Under the pieces are notes generated by a model. It made no database searches and was not told the origin of the DNA. It saw only the letters and a list, made by a program, of their open reading frames with translations. Made by a program: the position numbers and the translations under genes. This document shows positions 29,865 to 38,451 of a stretch of 64,000 nucleotides of DNA, piece by piece. How positions within the stretch are numbered: the stretch's first letter is position 1; each line of letters opens with the position of its first letter. Where the stretch lies: contig NZ_BDBA01000025.1 of assembly GCF_001612745.1 (NCBI RefSeq), positions 1 through 64,000 of the forward strand, given 5' to 3'. Source of the DNA: Nocardia amamiensis NBRC 102102. Lineage in GTDB: Bacteria; Actinomycetota; Actinomycetes; Mycobacteriales; Mycobacteriaceae.

Positions 29865-30467
29865 ATGAGTTATAGCCTGAGCATCTACGTCGTTGAACTG
29901 GACAGGGTCTCCGCCGCCATCGGGTCCAGGGACGACAAGCTCCGGCGGATGATCGGCGGCCGGTTCAAGGCCCAGCTGACCCACGATGACGACTGGTTCG
30001 CCGAGGAGATCGCGGCCGGCGCACCCACCCGCTACGAGGCGGTGCGCGCCGTCATCGACGGCGGCCCGTTCGACCCGTCCTACGGTTTCCAATACGGCTA
30101 CGCCTACCAGACGATCTGCCAGTTCTACGGCCGGTTCGTCGACAACCGCTACTTCTCCGCGTTCCGTGGCCGCTGGCTCGATCACATCGATGACGGACTC
30201 GCCACGCTCGGCATCAAGGCGATCAGCGTCCGCGACTTCATGTACCACTCGCTGCCGCCCGCGCTGCCCCAACCGGACGATCTGCCTGGCTACGGCGAAT
30301 GGACGCCGGAGCAGTGCGCGGAAGCGCTGGTGCAGTGGGAGTCCACGACTCCACCCCAACGCGAGGAAGTCGACCACGAGATACTCGCCGCCATCGAGTC
30401 ATGCGTCGAATGGATCCGCGCGGCCCAAGCCCGTCCCGGCTGGGGCATCGCCGGGTTCTTCTACTGA
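29865..30467 (+). CDS. Conserved protein of unknown function (possibly DUF7691 family)
   Basis: The 200-residue cytoplasmic protein begins MSYSLSIYVVELDRV and contains YGFQYGYAYQTICQFYG, RWLDHID and a C-terminal HEILAAIESCVEWIRAAQ. The pattern resembles actinobacterial proteins grouped as DUF7691, often found as stand-alone genes near toxins or accessory loci. I recognise the family only loosely. No catalytic motif, signal or membrane segment is apparent. It probably has a leaderless promoter. The region after its stop is filled with dispersed repeat copies. Confidence 0.6.
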   Translation: MSYSLSIYVVELDRVSAAIGSRDDKLRRMIGGRFKAQLTHDDDWFAEEIAAGAPTRYEAVRAVIDGGPFDPSYGFQYGYAYQTICQFYGRFVDNRYFSAFRGRWLDHIDDGLATLGIKAISVRDFMYHSLPPALPQPDDLPGYGEWTPEQCAEALVQWESTTPPQREEVDHEILAAIESCVEWIRAAQARPGWGIAGFFY

Positions 30468-30504
30468 ACCGCCGACCAAGTCGCATCCGAACGCAATCCA
30501 TCCG

Positions 30505-30689
30505 GACCGAGCGAGGACGAGGCAGCCGCATAACGGGCGCAGTCGGGCGGACTCGATCGCTATCGTGCAGACTCGATCAGCTAAGCCCGCGCCTGGTCGA
30601 GCGGAGGCTGAGGTAGCCGCAGAGAGGGCGCGGTCGGGCGTAGCCCGCCTATAGCTTGCGCCGGGCCGAGCGGAGGCGAGGCAGCCGCC
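30505..30689. repeat. Three copies of the dispersed repeat after the DUF7691-like gene
   Basis: Copies at about 30505-30529, 30595-30620 and 30661-30689 share a core close to CCGAGCGGAGGCGAGGCAGC plus CGC on the plus strand. The last copy abuts the TAG stop of the SRPBCC gene. The 31280-31678 array is the same family in the opposite orientation. Between the copies there is no gene. Confidence 0.65.
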
Positions 30690-31168
30690 TACCGGTATTC
30701 CTCGGTTCGCTTCGGGTAATCCGACCACCGCGGCAGCGGCTCGTAGTCGAGGTAGGCGGTGAGGCGGTCGAGCAGGTACTGCCAGCGCGGGCCGATGGCG
30801 CCCGCGTCGGCGGGGCGGACGTGGCGGCGGGTCAACTCGACGGTGGTGACCACGCCGACCTGGCTCATCCGGACCTCGAGCAGACAGCCGCCGATGTGCA
30901 CGACCAGTTCGTGCGGAGCTACGCAGTGGTCGACGCGCACCGCCACCGGCCCAGCCACGGGACCGTCGAGCAGTTCGATGGTGAGGTTGCCGTTGCCGCC
31001 GGAGACCGCGCCGAGCCAGCGGGACAGCTGGCCGCGATCGGTGGCCGCCGACCACACGTCCAGCACCGGCTTGTGGAAGGAACGCAGGTAGTGCAGCAGC
31101 ACCAGATCGCCGTCGGCTGTGTGCTCGTGCTCCGGCCGTACCTCGCCGAGCATGGACATCGTGGTCAT
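30689..31168 (-). CDS. SRPBCC/AHSA1-like protein
   Basis: 159-residue START-like protein. The segment LLHYLRSFHKPVLDVWSAATDRGQLSRWL is the classic beginning of AHSA1/SRPBCC domains, and a C-terminal long helix (GPRWQYLLDRLTAYLDYE) closes the pocket. Ligand and role are unknown. Its stop codon TAG is the junction with a dispersed repeat, and its 5' side faces the repeat array at 31280-31678. Confidence 0.75.
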   Translation of the reverse strand: MTTMSMLGEVRPEHEHTADGDLVLLHYLRSFHKPVLDVWSAATDRGQLSRWLGAVSGGNGNLTIELLDGPVAGPVAVRVDHCVAPHELVVHIGGCLLEVRMSQVGVVTTVELTRRHVRPADAGAIGPRWQYLLDRLTAYLDYEPLPRWSDYPKRTEEYR

Positions 31169-31279
31169 AGCCGTGTCCTTCCGCTGCTGGTCACCGTCAC
31201 CTCACTGTATTTCCACTATTCCCTGCCCGAATCGAATTTCCGGAATGCCGCGCCTCGGCGCGCCGCGCGTGCGAACAGG

Positions 31280-31678
31280 CGGCTACCTCGCCTTCGCTCG
31301 GCCCAGCGCATGTGCGGCTACCTCGAGCCTTCGCTCGGCCCAGCGCGTGTGCGGCTACCTCGAGCCTTCGCTCGCCCAGCGCGTGTGCGGCTACCTCGAG
31401 CTTCGCTCGGCCCAGCGCGTGTGCGGTTAGCTGGAGCCTTCGCTCGCCCCGGCGCGGTTGGCCTGGAGCCTTCGCTCGCCCCGGCGTATGTGCGGTTGGC
31501 TGGGGTCTGCGGTCGCGCCTGCGCATGTGCGCCGCCTACCTCGAGCCTTCTGCTCGGCCCCCACGCGTGTGCGGCTGCCTCGAGCCGCCGCTCGGCCTGG
31601 CAGGAATGCGGAGAGACTTGGTCCGGCGGCGTCTGTCATGCGGTCGCCTCAGCCTTCGCTCGGCCCGGCGCGGGCTGG
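31280..31678. repeat. Degenerate tandem array of about ten 36-37-bp units
   Basis: Units begin GCGGCTACCTCGAGCC and continue TTCGCTCGGCCCAGCGCGTG. Four units from 31314 to 31453 are nearly identical. Later ones at about 31454, 31492, 31529, 31571 and 31640 are more diverged. Reversed, the core is GGGCCGAGCGAAGGCTCGAG then GTAGCC, the same as the dispersed copies. The last unit contains the 3' end and TGA stop of the E1 gene. Units follow each other without spacers. Confidence 0.85.
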
Positions 31679-33961
31679 ACGGACTTCGTTCGGTAGTTCC
31701 TGTTGGCCCATGAGTGCGCGGGCCGCGGCATCGATCCGGGCCTCGTCGAGCAACACCGTGTCGGCGGCGGGGCCGAGCGGGACGAAACTGTCCTCGCTGC
31801 TGACGCGCGCGAGAGACCCTGCGAATCCGGCATCGACCAGGGCCGCGCAGACTGCCTCGGACACGCCGCCGCTGCGGCGGGTCTCGTCCGCGACGAGGAC
31901 CCGGCCGGTCGCGCGCGCGTGCTCCACCAGGTCGTCCACGGGTAGCGGAGCGAGCCAGCGCAGGTCGAGCACGCGGGCATGAATACCGCGTCGGGCCAGG
32001 CGCCGTGCCACACGCAGGCTCATCGGCACGCCGTTGGCGAAGCTGACCAAGGTCAGGTCCGTGCCGTCGCCGTAGACGCGGGCTCGGCCGATCTCGACGT
32101 GCTCGGTGCGAGACGGGCGCGCCAGCCAGCCATCGTCGCCTGGCGTGTGCAGGTCGCGGGTGTGATAGAGCGCGATGGGCTCCAGGAGCAGGCACACCTT
32201 GCCGTCCACCCGGGCGGCGGACACGCAGGTCCGCAGCATCGCCGCGGCGTCGTCGGCGCGGGACGGCGAGGCGACGACCACGCCGGGGATGTCTCGCAGC
32301 GCGGCGACCGAGTTGTCGTTGTGGAAGTGACCGCCGAAGCCTTTCTGATACGCGTATCCGGCGATCCGCACCACCATCGGGTTGCGGTAGCGCCCGTCGG
32401 AGAAGAACGACAGTGTGGCCGCTTCGCCACGAATCTGGTCGGCGGCGTTGTGCAGGTAGGCGAGATACTGGATCTCCGGAATCGGGACGAACCCGGCCAG
32501 CGCCGCGCCGAGCGCGGTGCCGAGGACACTCTGCTCATCCAGCAGAGTGTCGAACACGCGGCGCGCGCCGAACGTCTTCTGCAGTCCTTTCGTCACGCCG
32601 TATACGCCGCCTTTGCGGCCGACGTCCTCCCCGAAGACCAGCACATCCCGGTCGCGGGCCAGCAGGTCTGCGAGCGTGTTATTGATCGCCTGGGCCAGTG
32701 TCATCGGATCACCCTGCGCGGCAGCGCCGTTCGCGTTCGTGCGGTAAGACGCATCGGTGCGTGAGGTCGCACGATCAGCCCGGGCTGCGGAGCGACCGTC
32801 GTCCGGCAGAGGATCGGTTCTGAGCGCATCCGCGCGCACCAAGGCCGGGTGAGATCGGCCGATCGGAGCGATCACTGCCGCAGCAGAGGCGAGTTTCCGT
32901 TCCTCGCAGACTATTTCGGCTGTGGCGGCGACGCGGCGCCCCCGGTCGGCGTAGCGGTCGAGCACTTCGGTGGGCGTGACCACGCCGGAGTCGACCAGCA
33001 GCCGCGCGGTCGCCAGCACAGGATCGCGGAGCAGGTCAGCGACGATATCGGCGGCGGGACGATAGGCGGCCTCCACGTCCGAACCGGCGTGACCCAGCAG
33101 CCGGACGGTCCGCAGGCGTAGAAACGCGGGCTTCCGGTTTTCCCGGACCCACTGCGCGGCGGTGCTCGCGGTGGTCAGCGCGTCGACGGCGTCAGAACCG
33201 TCCGCGCTGAAGAACCGCAGACCGGGCCGATGGCCGTACGCCTGCTCGATCCAGTCCGGCGGCGTGGGAACGCTGATGCCGATGCCGTTGTCCTCGCAGA
33301 CGAACAGGATCGGCATCGGAATCCGTTGGTGGGCGGTATGGATCGCGGCGTTGATCGCCCCGGCCGCGGTGGAGTGGTTGGCCGACGCGTCGCCGAAACT
33401 GCACAGCACCACCGCGTCCGAGGGCCACGGGCTGGAAATCCCCAGGCGCGCGGCCCGATCGATCGCGAAGGCCAACCCCATCGCACGCGGAAGGTGCGAC
33501 GCGATGGTGGACGTCTGCGGGATGACGTTCGCCGCCGCGCTGCCGAACACCTTGTGCCGACCGCCCGATATCGGATCGGCCGCCGCGGCGACCACTCCCA
33601 GCAGCACGTCCCGGATCGGGTCGAGGTCCGGCACGCGCCGGGCCCGGTGCACGAAGAACGCCCCCGATCGGTAGTGCAGCAAAGCGGGATCGGAGGCCCG
33701 CAGCGCCGCCGCCAACGCGGCGTTTCCTTCGTGGCCGGACGAGCCGATGCTGTAGTAACCGCGCCGGGCGCTGCCGAGGCGTCGTGCCGCGAGATCGAGA
33801 TGCCTGCTCGTCGCCTGTGATTCGAACAGTTCCAGGCAGGTGGCGCCGGTAACCGCACTGCCGGGCGCGATCGGCTGATTCGCCGGGCGGCTCGGTCGCG
33901 GCGCGAGTGCGGCGATCACGGTGCGAAACCGCTCGTCCAGATCCACTGCCTGCTCGGTCAC
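31649..33961 (-). CDS. Fused alpha/beta E1 component of a 2-oxoacid dehydrogenase
   Basis: 770 residues combining both E1 subunits. Residues 1 to about 370 are the alpha part, with the thiamine diphosphate motif from Gly190-Asp191 (FGDASANHS) to CEDNGIGIS. Residues about 375-418 form an Arg/Asp/Ala-rich linker. Residues 419-760 are the beta part (VFGEDVGRKGGVYGVTKGLQ, HFHNDNSVAALRDIPGVVVA, DETRRSGGVSEAV). It resembles branched-chain or pyruvate-type E1. No E2 or E3 gene is adjacent, so the partner complex is unclear. The last dozen residues (RPARAGPSEG end) are encoded by the repeat array. GTG start. Confidence 0.85.
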   Translation of the reverse strand: MTEQAVDLDERFRTVIAALAPRPSRPANQPIAPGSAVTGATCLELFESQATSRHLDLAARRLGSARRGYYSIGSSGHEGNAALAAALRASDPALLHYRSGAFFVHRARRVPDLDPIRDVLLGVVAAAADPISGGRHKVFGSAAANVIPQTSTIASHLPRAMGLAFAIDRAARLGISSPWPSDAVVLCSFGDASANHSTAAGAINAAIHTAHQRIPMPILFVCEDNGIGISVPTPPDWIEQAYGHRPGLRFFSADGSDAVDALTTASTAAQWVRENRKPAFLRLRTVRLLGHAGSDVEAAYRPAADIVADLLRDPVLATARLLVDSGVVTPTEVLDRYADRGRRVAATAEIVCEERKLASAAAVIAPIGRSHPALVRADALRTDPLPDDGRSAARADRATSRTDASYRTNANGAAAQGDPMTLAQAINNTLADLLARDRDVLVFGEDVGRKGGVYGVTKGLQKTFGARRVFDTLLDEQSVLGTALGAALAGFVPIPEIQYLAYLHNAADQIRGEAATLSFFSDGRYRNPMVVRIAGYAYQKGFGGHFHNDNSVAALRDIPGVVVASPSRADDAAAMLRTCVSAARVDGKVCLLLEPIALYHTRDLHTPGDDGWLARPSRTEHVEIGRARVYGDGTDLTLVSFANGVPMSLRVARRLARRGIHARVLDLRWLAPLPVDDLVEHARATGRVLVADETRRSGGVSEAVCAALVDAGFAGSLARVSSEDSFVPLGPAADTVLLDEARIDAAARALMGQQELPNEVRPARAGPSEG

Positions 33962-34057
33962 CGCACGATCATCCCGTACAACCCCACCGTTCGGACGATT
34001 ATCAGCCGGTATTCTTCCGGCGGATACCGAGAATGGTGGATGAAATTCAGGCGGGAA

Positions 34058-34813
34058 CTAGCGCAGCGCTGCCGCGGCCTCCTGATCGAGCAGCCAGGTT
34101 GTCGAGTCGATGCCGGTCGCGCCGGCCGCGGGGATCTCCAGCGGGTCGGCGCCGCCGATAGCCGCGGCGACCGCCTCGGCCTTGGCCGCGCCGCCGACCA
34201 CCAGCACGACGTGGCGGGAGCGCTGGACGGCGGGCAAGGTGAGGGTGACCCGCACAGACGGCGGCTTCGGCGAATCCGTCACGGCGACAACGAGCTCGTG
34301 TTCCTCGCGCACGGCGTCTGTGTGCGGGAAAAGCGAGTTCACGTGTCCCTCGCCGCCCATGCCGAGCAGATGCAGATCGAACGCACCGTGCTCGGTGAGG
34401 TAGGCATGCACGGCCGCGGAGTACTCGGCGGCCGCCTCGACCGGGTCGGGGTATTCGCCGTCGGACGCGGCCACCGGATGGACCCGCGCCGGGTCCACCG
34501 GCACGTGGTCGAGCAGGGCTTGCCTGGCTTGCAGGTCATTGCGCTCGGGATCGCCCGCGGGCACGAAACGCTCGTCGCCCCAGAACACCTCGAGCCGGGA
34601 CCAGTCGATGCCGCCGGGGGACTTGCGCACCTGCTCCAGCAGGGCGATGCCGGTGCCGCCGCCGGTCAGCACCACCGACGCCGCACCGCGCTCGGCTTGG
34701 GCCGCGACGACGACCGACACGAAGCGGGCGGCCGCGGCAGTGAGAAGCGACTCGGTATCGAGGTGGACCTCGACGGTGTCGCTGGGAAAGGGTGAATCGG
34801 TGTGGTCACTCAT
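34058..34813 (-). CDS. pgl: 6-phosphogluconolactonase
   Basis: Hydrolyses 6-phosphogluconolactone, the product of Zwf. The 251-residue protein has VVLTGGGTGIALLE, VFWGDERFVPAGDPERND, LLGMGGEGHVNSLFPHT and the later VLVVGGAAKAEAV, all typical of DevB/SOL family lactonases. It overlaps opcA by eight bases (ATGAGTGA) and ends the tkt-tal-zwf-opcA-pgl operon, in the same order as in mycobacteria and corynebacteria. Confidence 0.95.
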   Translation of the reverse strand: MSDHTDSPFPSDTVEVHLDTESLLTAAAARFVSVVVAAQAERGAASVVLTGGGTGIALLEQVRKSPGGIDWSRLEVFWGDERFVPAGDPERNDLQARQALLDHVPVDPARVHPVAASDGEYPDPVEAAAEYSAAVHAYLTEHGAFDLHLLGMGGEGHVNSLFPHTDAVREEHELVVAVTDSPKPPSVRVTLTLPAVQRSRHVVLVVGGAAKAEAVAAAIGGADPLEIPAAGATGIDSTTWLLDQEAAAALR

Positions 34814-35714
34814 AGATCACCTTCTCGATTCCGGCCAGTGCCTCCGCGTAGATGTCGTCGGCGTCCAACCTGCGTAGTTCCTCGGCGAGGCAGTCGCGCG
34901 TCTCCCTGCGGGCCAAAGCGATCCGCTGCACCGGGTCGCCGGTGCGGGTGAGCGTGGCCGTGCGACCGGTTTGCGGTCGCTCGATCGCGATGGAGACCGT
35001 GCGGCGATGCAGTTCCACGTGCAAGGGTCCGGTGCGGCGGCGGACCGGGCAGCCCAGCCGCGCCGCCAACCATCCCGCCAGCATGTCCAGGGCGGGTTCA
35101 TCGCGCAGCCCGGACACCGTCGCCGACTCCACCAGCTCGAACGGCGGCTCGTCCATGGCGGCGGCCAGCAGCGCGCGCCAGTAGGTGATCCGGCTCCAGG
35201 CCAGATCGGAGTCGCCGGTCGCGTAGGAGCCGAGCCGCTTCTTGATCGCTGCCTGCGGATCCGGCGCGAACGTGGCGTCGGTGATGCGCCGGGTCGCCAG
35301 CCGGCCCACCGAGTCCTTGGACGGGAACTCCGGGGCTCCGCGCGGCCACCAGGCGACCACCGGCGTATCCGGCAGGAGGAACGGGATGACGACGCTGCTT
35401 TCGTGGTTGATCAGCTCGCCCTGCAGGCGCAGCACGATCACCTCGGCCGCTCCCGCGTCGCCGCCGACCCGGATCTGCGCGTCCAGGCGGGTGGCGGCTG
35501 CGCGGTCACCGCGTGCGAGGACCACCACGCGGCAGGGGTGCTCGCGGCTGGCGTCGTTCGCGGCGTCGATCGCGTCCTCGGCCTCCGAGCTGTCCAGCGT
35601 GCACACCACCAGGGTGAGCACCCGGCCTACGGTGATCACGCCGTTGCTCTCGCGCAATTGCACGAGACGTTTGGTGACCTCGCCGGTCTTGGTCTCCGGC
35701 ATGTCGACGATCAC
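34806..35714 (-). CDS. opcA: Glucose-6-phosphate dehydrogenase assembly protein OpcA
   Basis: 302-residue partner required for full G6PDH activity in cyanobacteria and actinobacteria. It starts at GTG 35714, giving VIVDMPETKTGEVTKRLVQL, which matches the start of mycobacterial OpcA (MIVDLPDT). This GTG overlaps the zwf stop by GTGA. Other landmarks are GRVLTLVVC, PFLLPDTPVVAWWP and RRITDATF. Longer readings upstream are another frame of zwf. Confidence 0.93.
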   Translation of the reverse strand: MIVDMPETKTGEVTKRLVQLRESNGVITVGRVLTLVVCTLDSSEAEDAIDAANDASREHPCRVVVLARGDRAAATRLDAQIRVGGDAGAAEVIVLRLQGELINHESSVVIPFLLPDTPVVAWWPRGAPEFPSKDSVGRLATRRITDATFAPDPQAAIKKRLGSYATGDSDLAWSRITYWRALLAAAMDEPPFELVESATVSGLRDEPALDMLAGWLAARLGCPVRRRTGPLHVELHRRTVSIAIERPQTGRTATLTRTGDPVQRIALARRETRDCLAEELRRLDADDIYAEALAGIEKVIYE

Positions 35715-37288
35715 GGCCGCCGCCATTCCCGCCCGGTGCGGGCGAGCATCTCCTCGGCCGACGCCGGGCCCCAGGTGCCCGCCTCGTACGGTTCCGGTTT
35801 GCCGTCGGCGGCCCACTGCTCGAGCACCGGGTCCAGGATGCGCCAGGACAATTCGACCTCCGCGTTGACCGGGAACAGCGACGGCACCCCGAGCAGCACG
35901 TCGAGGATCAGGCGTTCGTAGGCCTCGGGGGAGGACTCGGTGAACGCCTCGCCATAGCTGAAGTCCATGTTGACATCGCGCACTTCCATGCCGGAGCCCG
36001 GCACCTTCGAGCCGAACCGCGTGGTGATGCCCTCGTCCGGCTGCACCCGGATGACCAGCGCGTTCTGCCCGAGTTCCTCGGTCATGGTCTGGTCGAACGG
36101 CAGGTGCGGCGCCCGCTTGAAGATCACCGCGATCTCGGTGACCCTGCGCCCCAATCGTTTTCCGGTGCGCAGGAAGAACGGGACGCCCGCCCAGCGGCGG
36201 GTGTCGACCTCCAGGCTGATCGCGGCATAGGTCTCGGTCCGCGAATTCGGATCGAACCCTTCCTCGTCCAGCAGTCCGACCACGTGCTCGCTGCCTTGCC
36301 AGCCCTCCGCGTATTGCCCGCGCGCGGTGGTCTCGTCCAGCGGTTCGATGAGCTTGGTCGCCGAGAGCACTTTGATCTTCTCGGTCTGCAGCTGCCTGGG
36401 CTCGAAGCTGATCGGCTCCTCCATGGCGGTGAGCGCCAGCAGTTGCAGCAAATGGTTCTGGATCACGTCGCGCGCGGCGCCGATGCCGTCGTAATACCCG
36501 GCGCGACCACCCAGGCCGATGTCCTCGGCCATGGTTATCTGCACATGGTCGACGAAGTTGGCGTTCCAGATCGGCTCGTACAACTGGTTGGCGAAGCGCA
36601 GCGCCAAGATGTTCTGCACCGTCTCCTTGCCGAGGTAGTGGTCGATGCGGAACACCGTCTCCTCCGGGAACACCCGGTTGACCAGCGCGTTGAGTTCCTG
36701 GGCGCTTTCCAGGTCGTGCCCGAACGGCTTCTCGATCACCACTCGCCGCCACGGCTTGCGGCCCGCTCCGTCGAACCCTTTCGTCTGCGCCAAGCCGTGC
36801 CCGGAGAGCTGATCCAGCACGACAGGGAACGTCTTCGGCGGGATGGACAGGTAGAAGGCGTGATTGCCGCCCGTGCCGCGCTCCTTGTCCAGGGTGGCCA
36901 GGGTGTCGGCGAGCCGGTCGAATGCCGCGTCGTCGTCGAAGCTGCCCTGGACGAAGCGGATGCCCTCCGCGAGCTGGTCCCACACTTCCTGGCGGAATGG
37001 GGTGCGCGAATGCGTTTTCACCGCGTCGAGGACGACCGCGGCGAAGTCCTCGTCGGCGTAGTCGCGGCGGGCGAAGCCGACCAAGCCGAAAGCCGGGGGC
37101 AACAGCCCCCGGTTGGCCAGGTCGTAGATGGCCGGCATCAGCTTCTTCCGGGACAGGTCACCCGTGACCCCGAAGATCACCATGCTGCACGGTCCCGCGA
37201 TGCGCGGAAGCCGCTGGTCCCGGCCGTCGCGCAGCGGGTTGTGCCAATCGTTCGCGGCCGCTCGACCCGTGGGGGCTGTACCGGCCAT
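35711..37288 (-). CDS. zwf: Glucose-6-phosphate 1-dehydrogenase
   Basis: First step of the oxidative pentose phosphate pathway, generating NADPH. The 525-residue protein shows the dinucleotide motif VIFGVTGDLSRKKL, EKPFGHDLESAQELN, the substrate signature RIDHYLGKE with His217 near the middle of the chain, and FFLRTGKRLGRR. Length is typical. It is three bases downstream of tal and overlaps opcA by four bases, so expression of the enzyme and its activator is coupled. Confidence 0.97.
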   Translation of the reverse strand: MAGTAPTGRAAANDWHNPLRDGRDQRLPRIAGPCSMVIFGVTGDLSRKKLMPAIYDLANRGLLPPAFGLVGFARRDYADEDFAAVVLDAVKTHSRTPFRQEVWDQLAEGIRFVQGSFDDDAAFDRLADTLATLDKERGTGGNHAFYLSIPPKTFPVVLDQLSGHGLAQTKGFDGAGRKPWRRVVIEKPFGHDLESAQELNALVNRVFPEETVFRIDHYLGKETVQNILALRFANQLYEPIWNANFVDHVQITMAEDIGLGGRAGYYDGIGAARDVIQNHLLQLLALTAMEEPISFEPRQLQTEKIKVLSATKLIEPLDETTARGQYAEGWQGSEHVVGLLDEEGFDPNSRTETYAAISLEVDTRRWAGVPFFLRTGKRLGRRVTEIAVIFKRAPHLPFDQTMTEELGQNALVIRVQPDEGITTRFGSKVPGSGMEVRDVNMDFSYGEAFTESSPEAYERLILDVLLGVPSLFPVNAEVELSWRILDPVLEQWAADGKPEPYEAGTWGPASAEEMLARTGREWRRP

Positions 37289-37291
37289 CGG

Positions 37292-38446
37292 TCAGCTGTT
37301 CCCGGACGCGTCAGAGCCGGACGCGGCGGCCGACGTCAACTCGGCGGCCGTGGCGGAAAGCAGCTCCTCCCACGACTTCTCGAACTTCTCCACGCCTTCG
37401 CGCTCGAGCACCTCGAACACGTCGTCCAGGTCGATGCCGACCGCGGCGAGCTGGTCGAAGACCTCCGTGGCCGCCGCGGCGTTCCCCCGGACGGTGTCGC
37501 CGCGGATCTCGCCGTGATCGGCGACCGCCTGGAGGGTCTTCTCCGGCAGCGTGTTCACCGTGTTCGGGGCGACCAGCTCGGTGACGTACATGGTGTCGGG
37601 GTAGTCCGGGTTCTTCACGCCCGTCGACGCCCACAGCGGCCGTTGGCGATTCGTGCCCGAAGCGGCCAGGTTCGTGTAGGTGGAGGTGTGCTTGCCACCG
37701 TCGAACACGTCCTGGTACTCGGCGTAGGCCAGGTGGGCGTTGGCGATACCGGCCTTCCCGCGCAGCGCGAGCGCCGCCTCGGTGCCGATCGCCTCCAGCC
37801 GCTTGTCGATCTCGGTGTCCACCCGGGACACGAAGAACGAAGCGACGGAATGGATCTTGGCCGGATCATGCCCGGCGACCTTCGCCTGGCGCACTCCGTC
37901 CAGGTAGGCGCCCATCACCGCGCGGTAGCGCTGCACCGAGAAGATCAGCGTGACATTGACACTGATGCCCTCGGCGAGCACCGCGGTGATCGCGGGCAGG
38001 CCCGCCTCGGTGGCCGGGATCTTGATGAACAGGTTGGGCCGGTCGACGATCTTCCACAGCTCGACCGCCTGCGCGATGGACTTGTCCGCGTCGAACGCCA
38101 GGCGCGGATCGACCTCGATGGAGACCCGGCCGTCCACACCGCCGGTCGCTTCGAAGACCGGAGCGAACACGTCGCAGGCCGCTCGGACGTCGTCGGTGGT
38201 GATGGTGCGAATGGCGGCATCGGCGTCGGCGCGTTGGGCGGCAAGCTCTTTCAGCTGGCTGTCGTAGCTGTGTCCCTGGCTGAGCGCGCCTTGGAAGATC
38301 GTCGGGTTGGTGGTGACCCCGACGACGCCACGGGTGGCGATCAGCTCGGCCAGGTTGCCGGAGCGGATCCGGTCCCTGGACAGATCGTCGAGCCACACGG
38401 ACACCCCCGCTGCCGACAGGGCGGCGAGGTTTTCGTTCTGAGCCAT
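37292..38446 (-). CDS. tal: Transaldolase
   Basis: Moves a three-carbon dihydroxyacetone unit between sugar phosphates. 384 residues, the longer actinobacterial/cyanobacterial TalB-like form. [16 protein letters not shown] near the start and the Schiff-base lysine in NLFIKIPAT are present, followed by INVTLIFS-type strand ([13 protein letters not shown]) and [11 protein letters not shown]. It is five bases after tkt and three before zwf in the same operon. Confidence 0.96.
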   Translation of the reverse strand: MAQNENLAALSAAGVSVWLDDLSRDRIRSGNLAELIATRGVVGVTTNPTIFQGALSQGHSYDSQLKELAAQRADADAAIRTITTDDVRAACDVFAPVFEATGGVDGRVSIEVDPRLAFDADKSIAQAVELWKIVDRPNLFIKIPATEAGLPAITAVLAEGISVNVTLIFSVQRYRAVMGAYLDGVRQAKVAGHDPAKIHSVASFFVSRVDTEIDKRLEAIGTEAALALRGKAGIANAHLAYAEYQDVFDGGKHTSTYTNLAASGTNRQRPLWASTGVKNPDYPDTMYVTELVAPNTVNTLPEKTLQAVADHGEIRGDTVRGNAAAATEVFDQLAAVGIDLDDVFEVLEREGVEKFEKSWEELLSATAAELTSAAASGSDASGNS

Positions 38447-38451
38447 GAGCG

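Noticed and set aside
31280..31678. Looks like a CRISPR array at first sight
   Set aside because: Units of 36-37 bp follow each other directly with no unique spacers, degrade along the array, and no cas gene is in the window.
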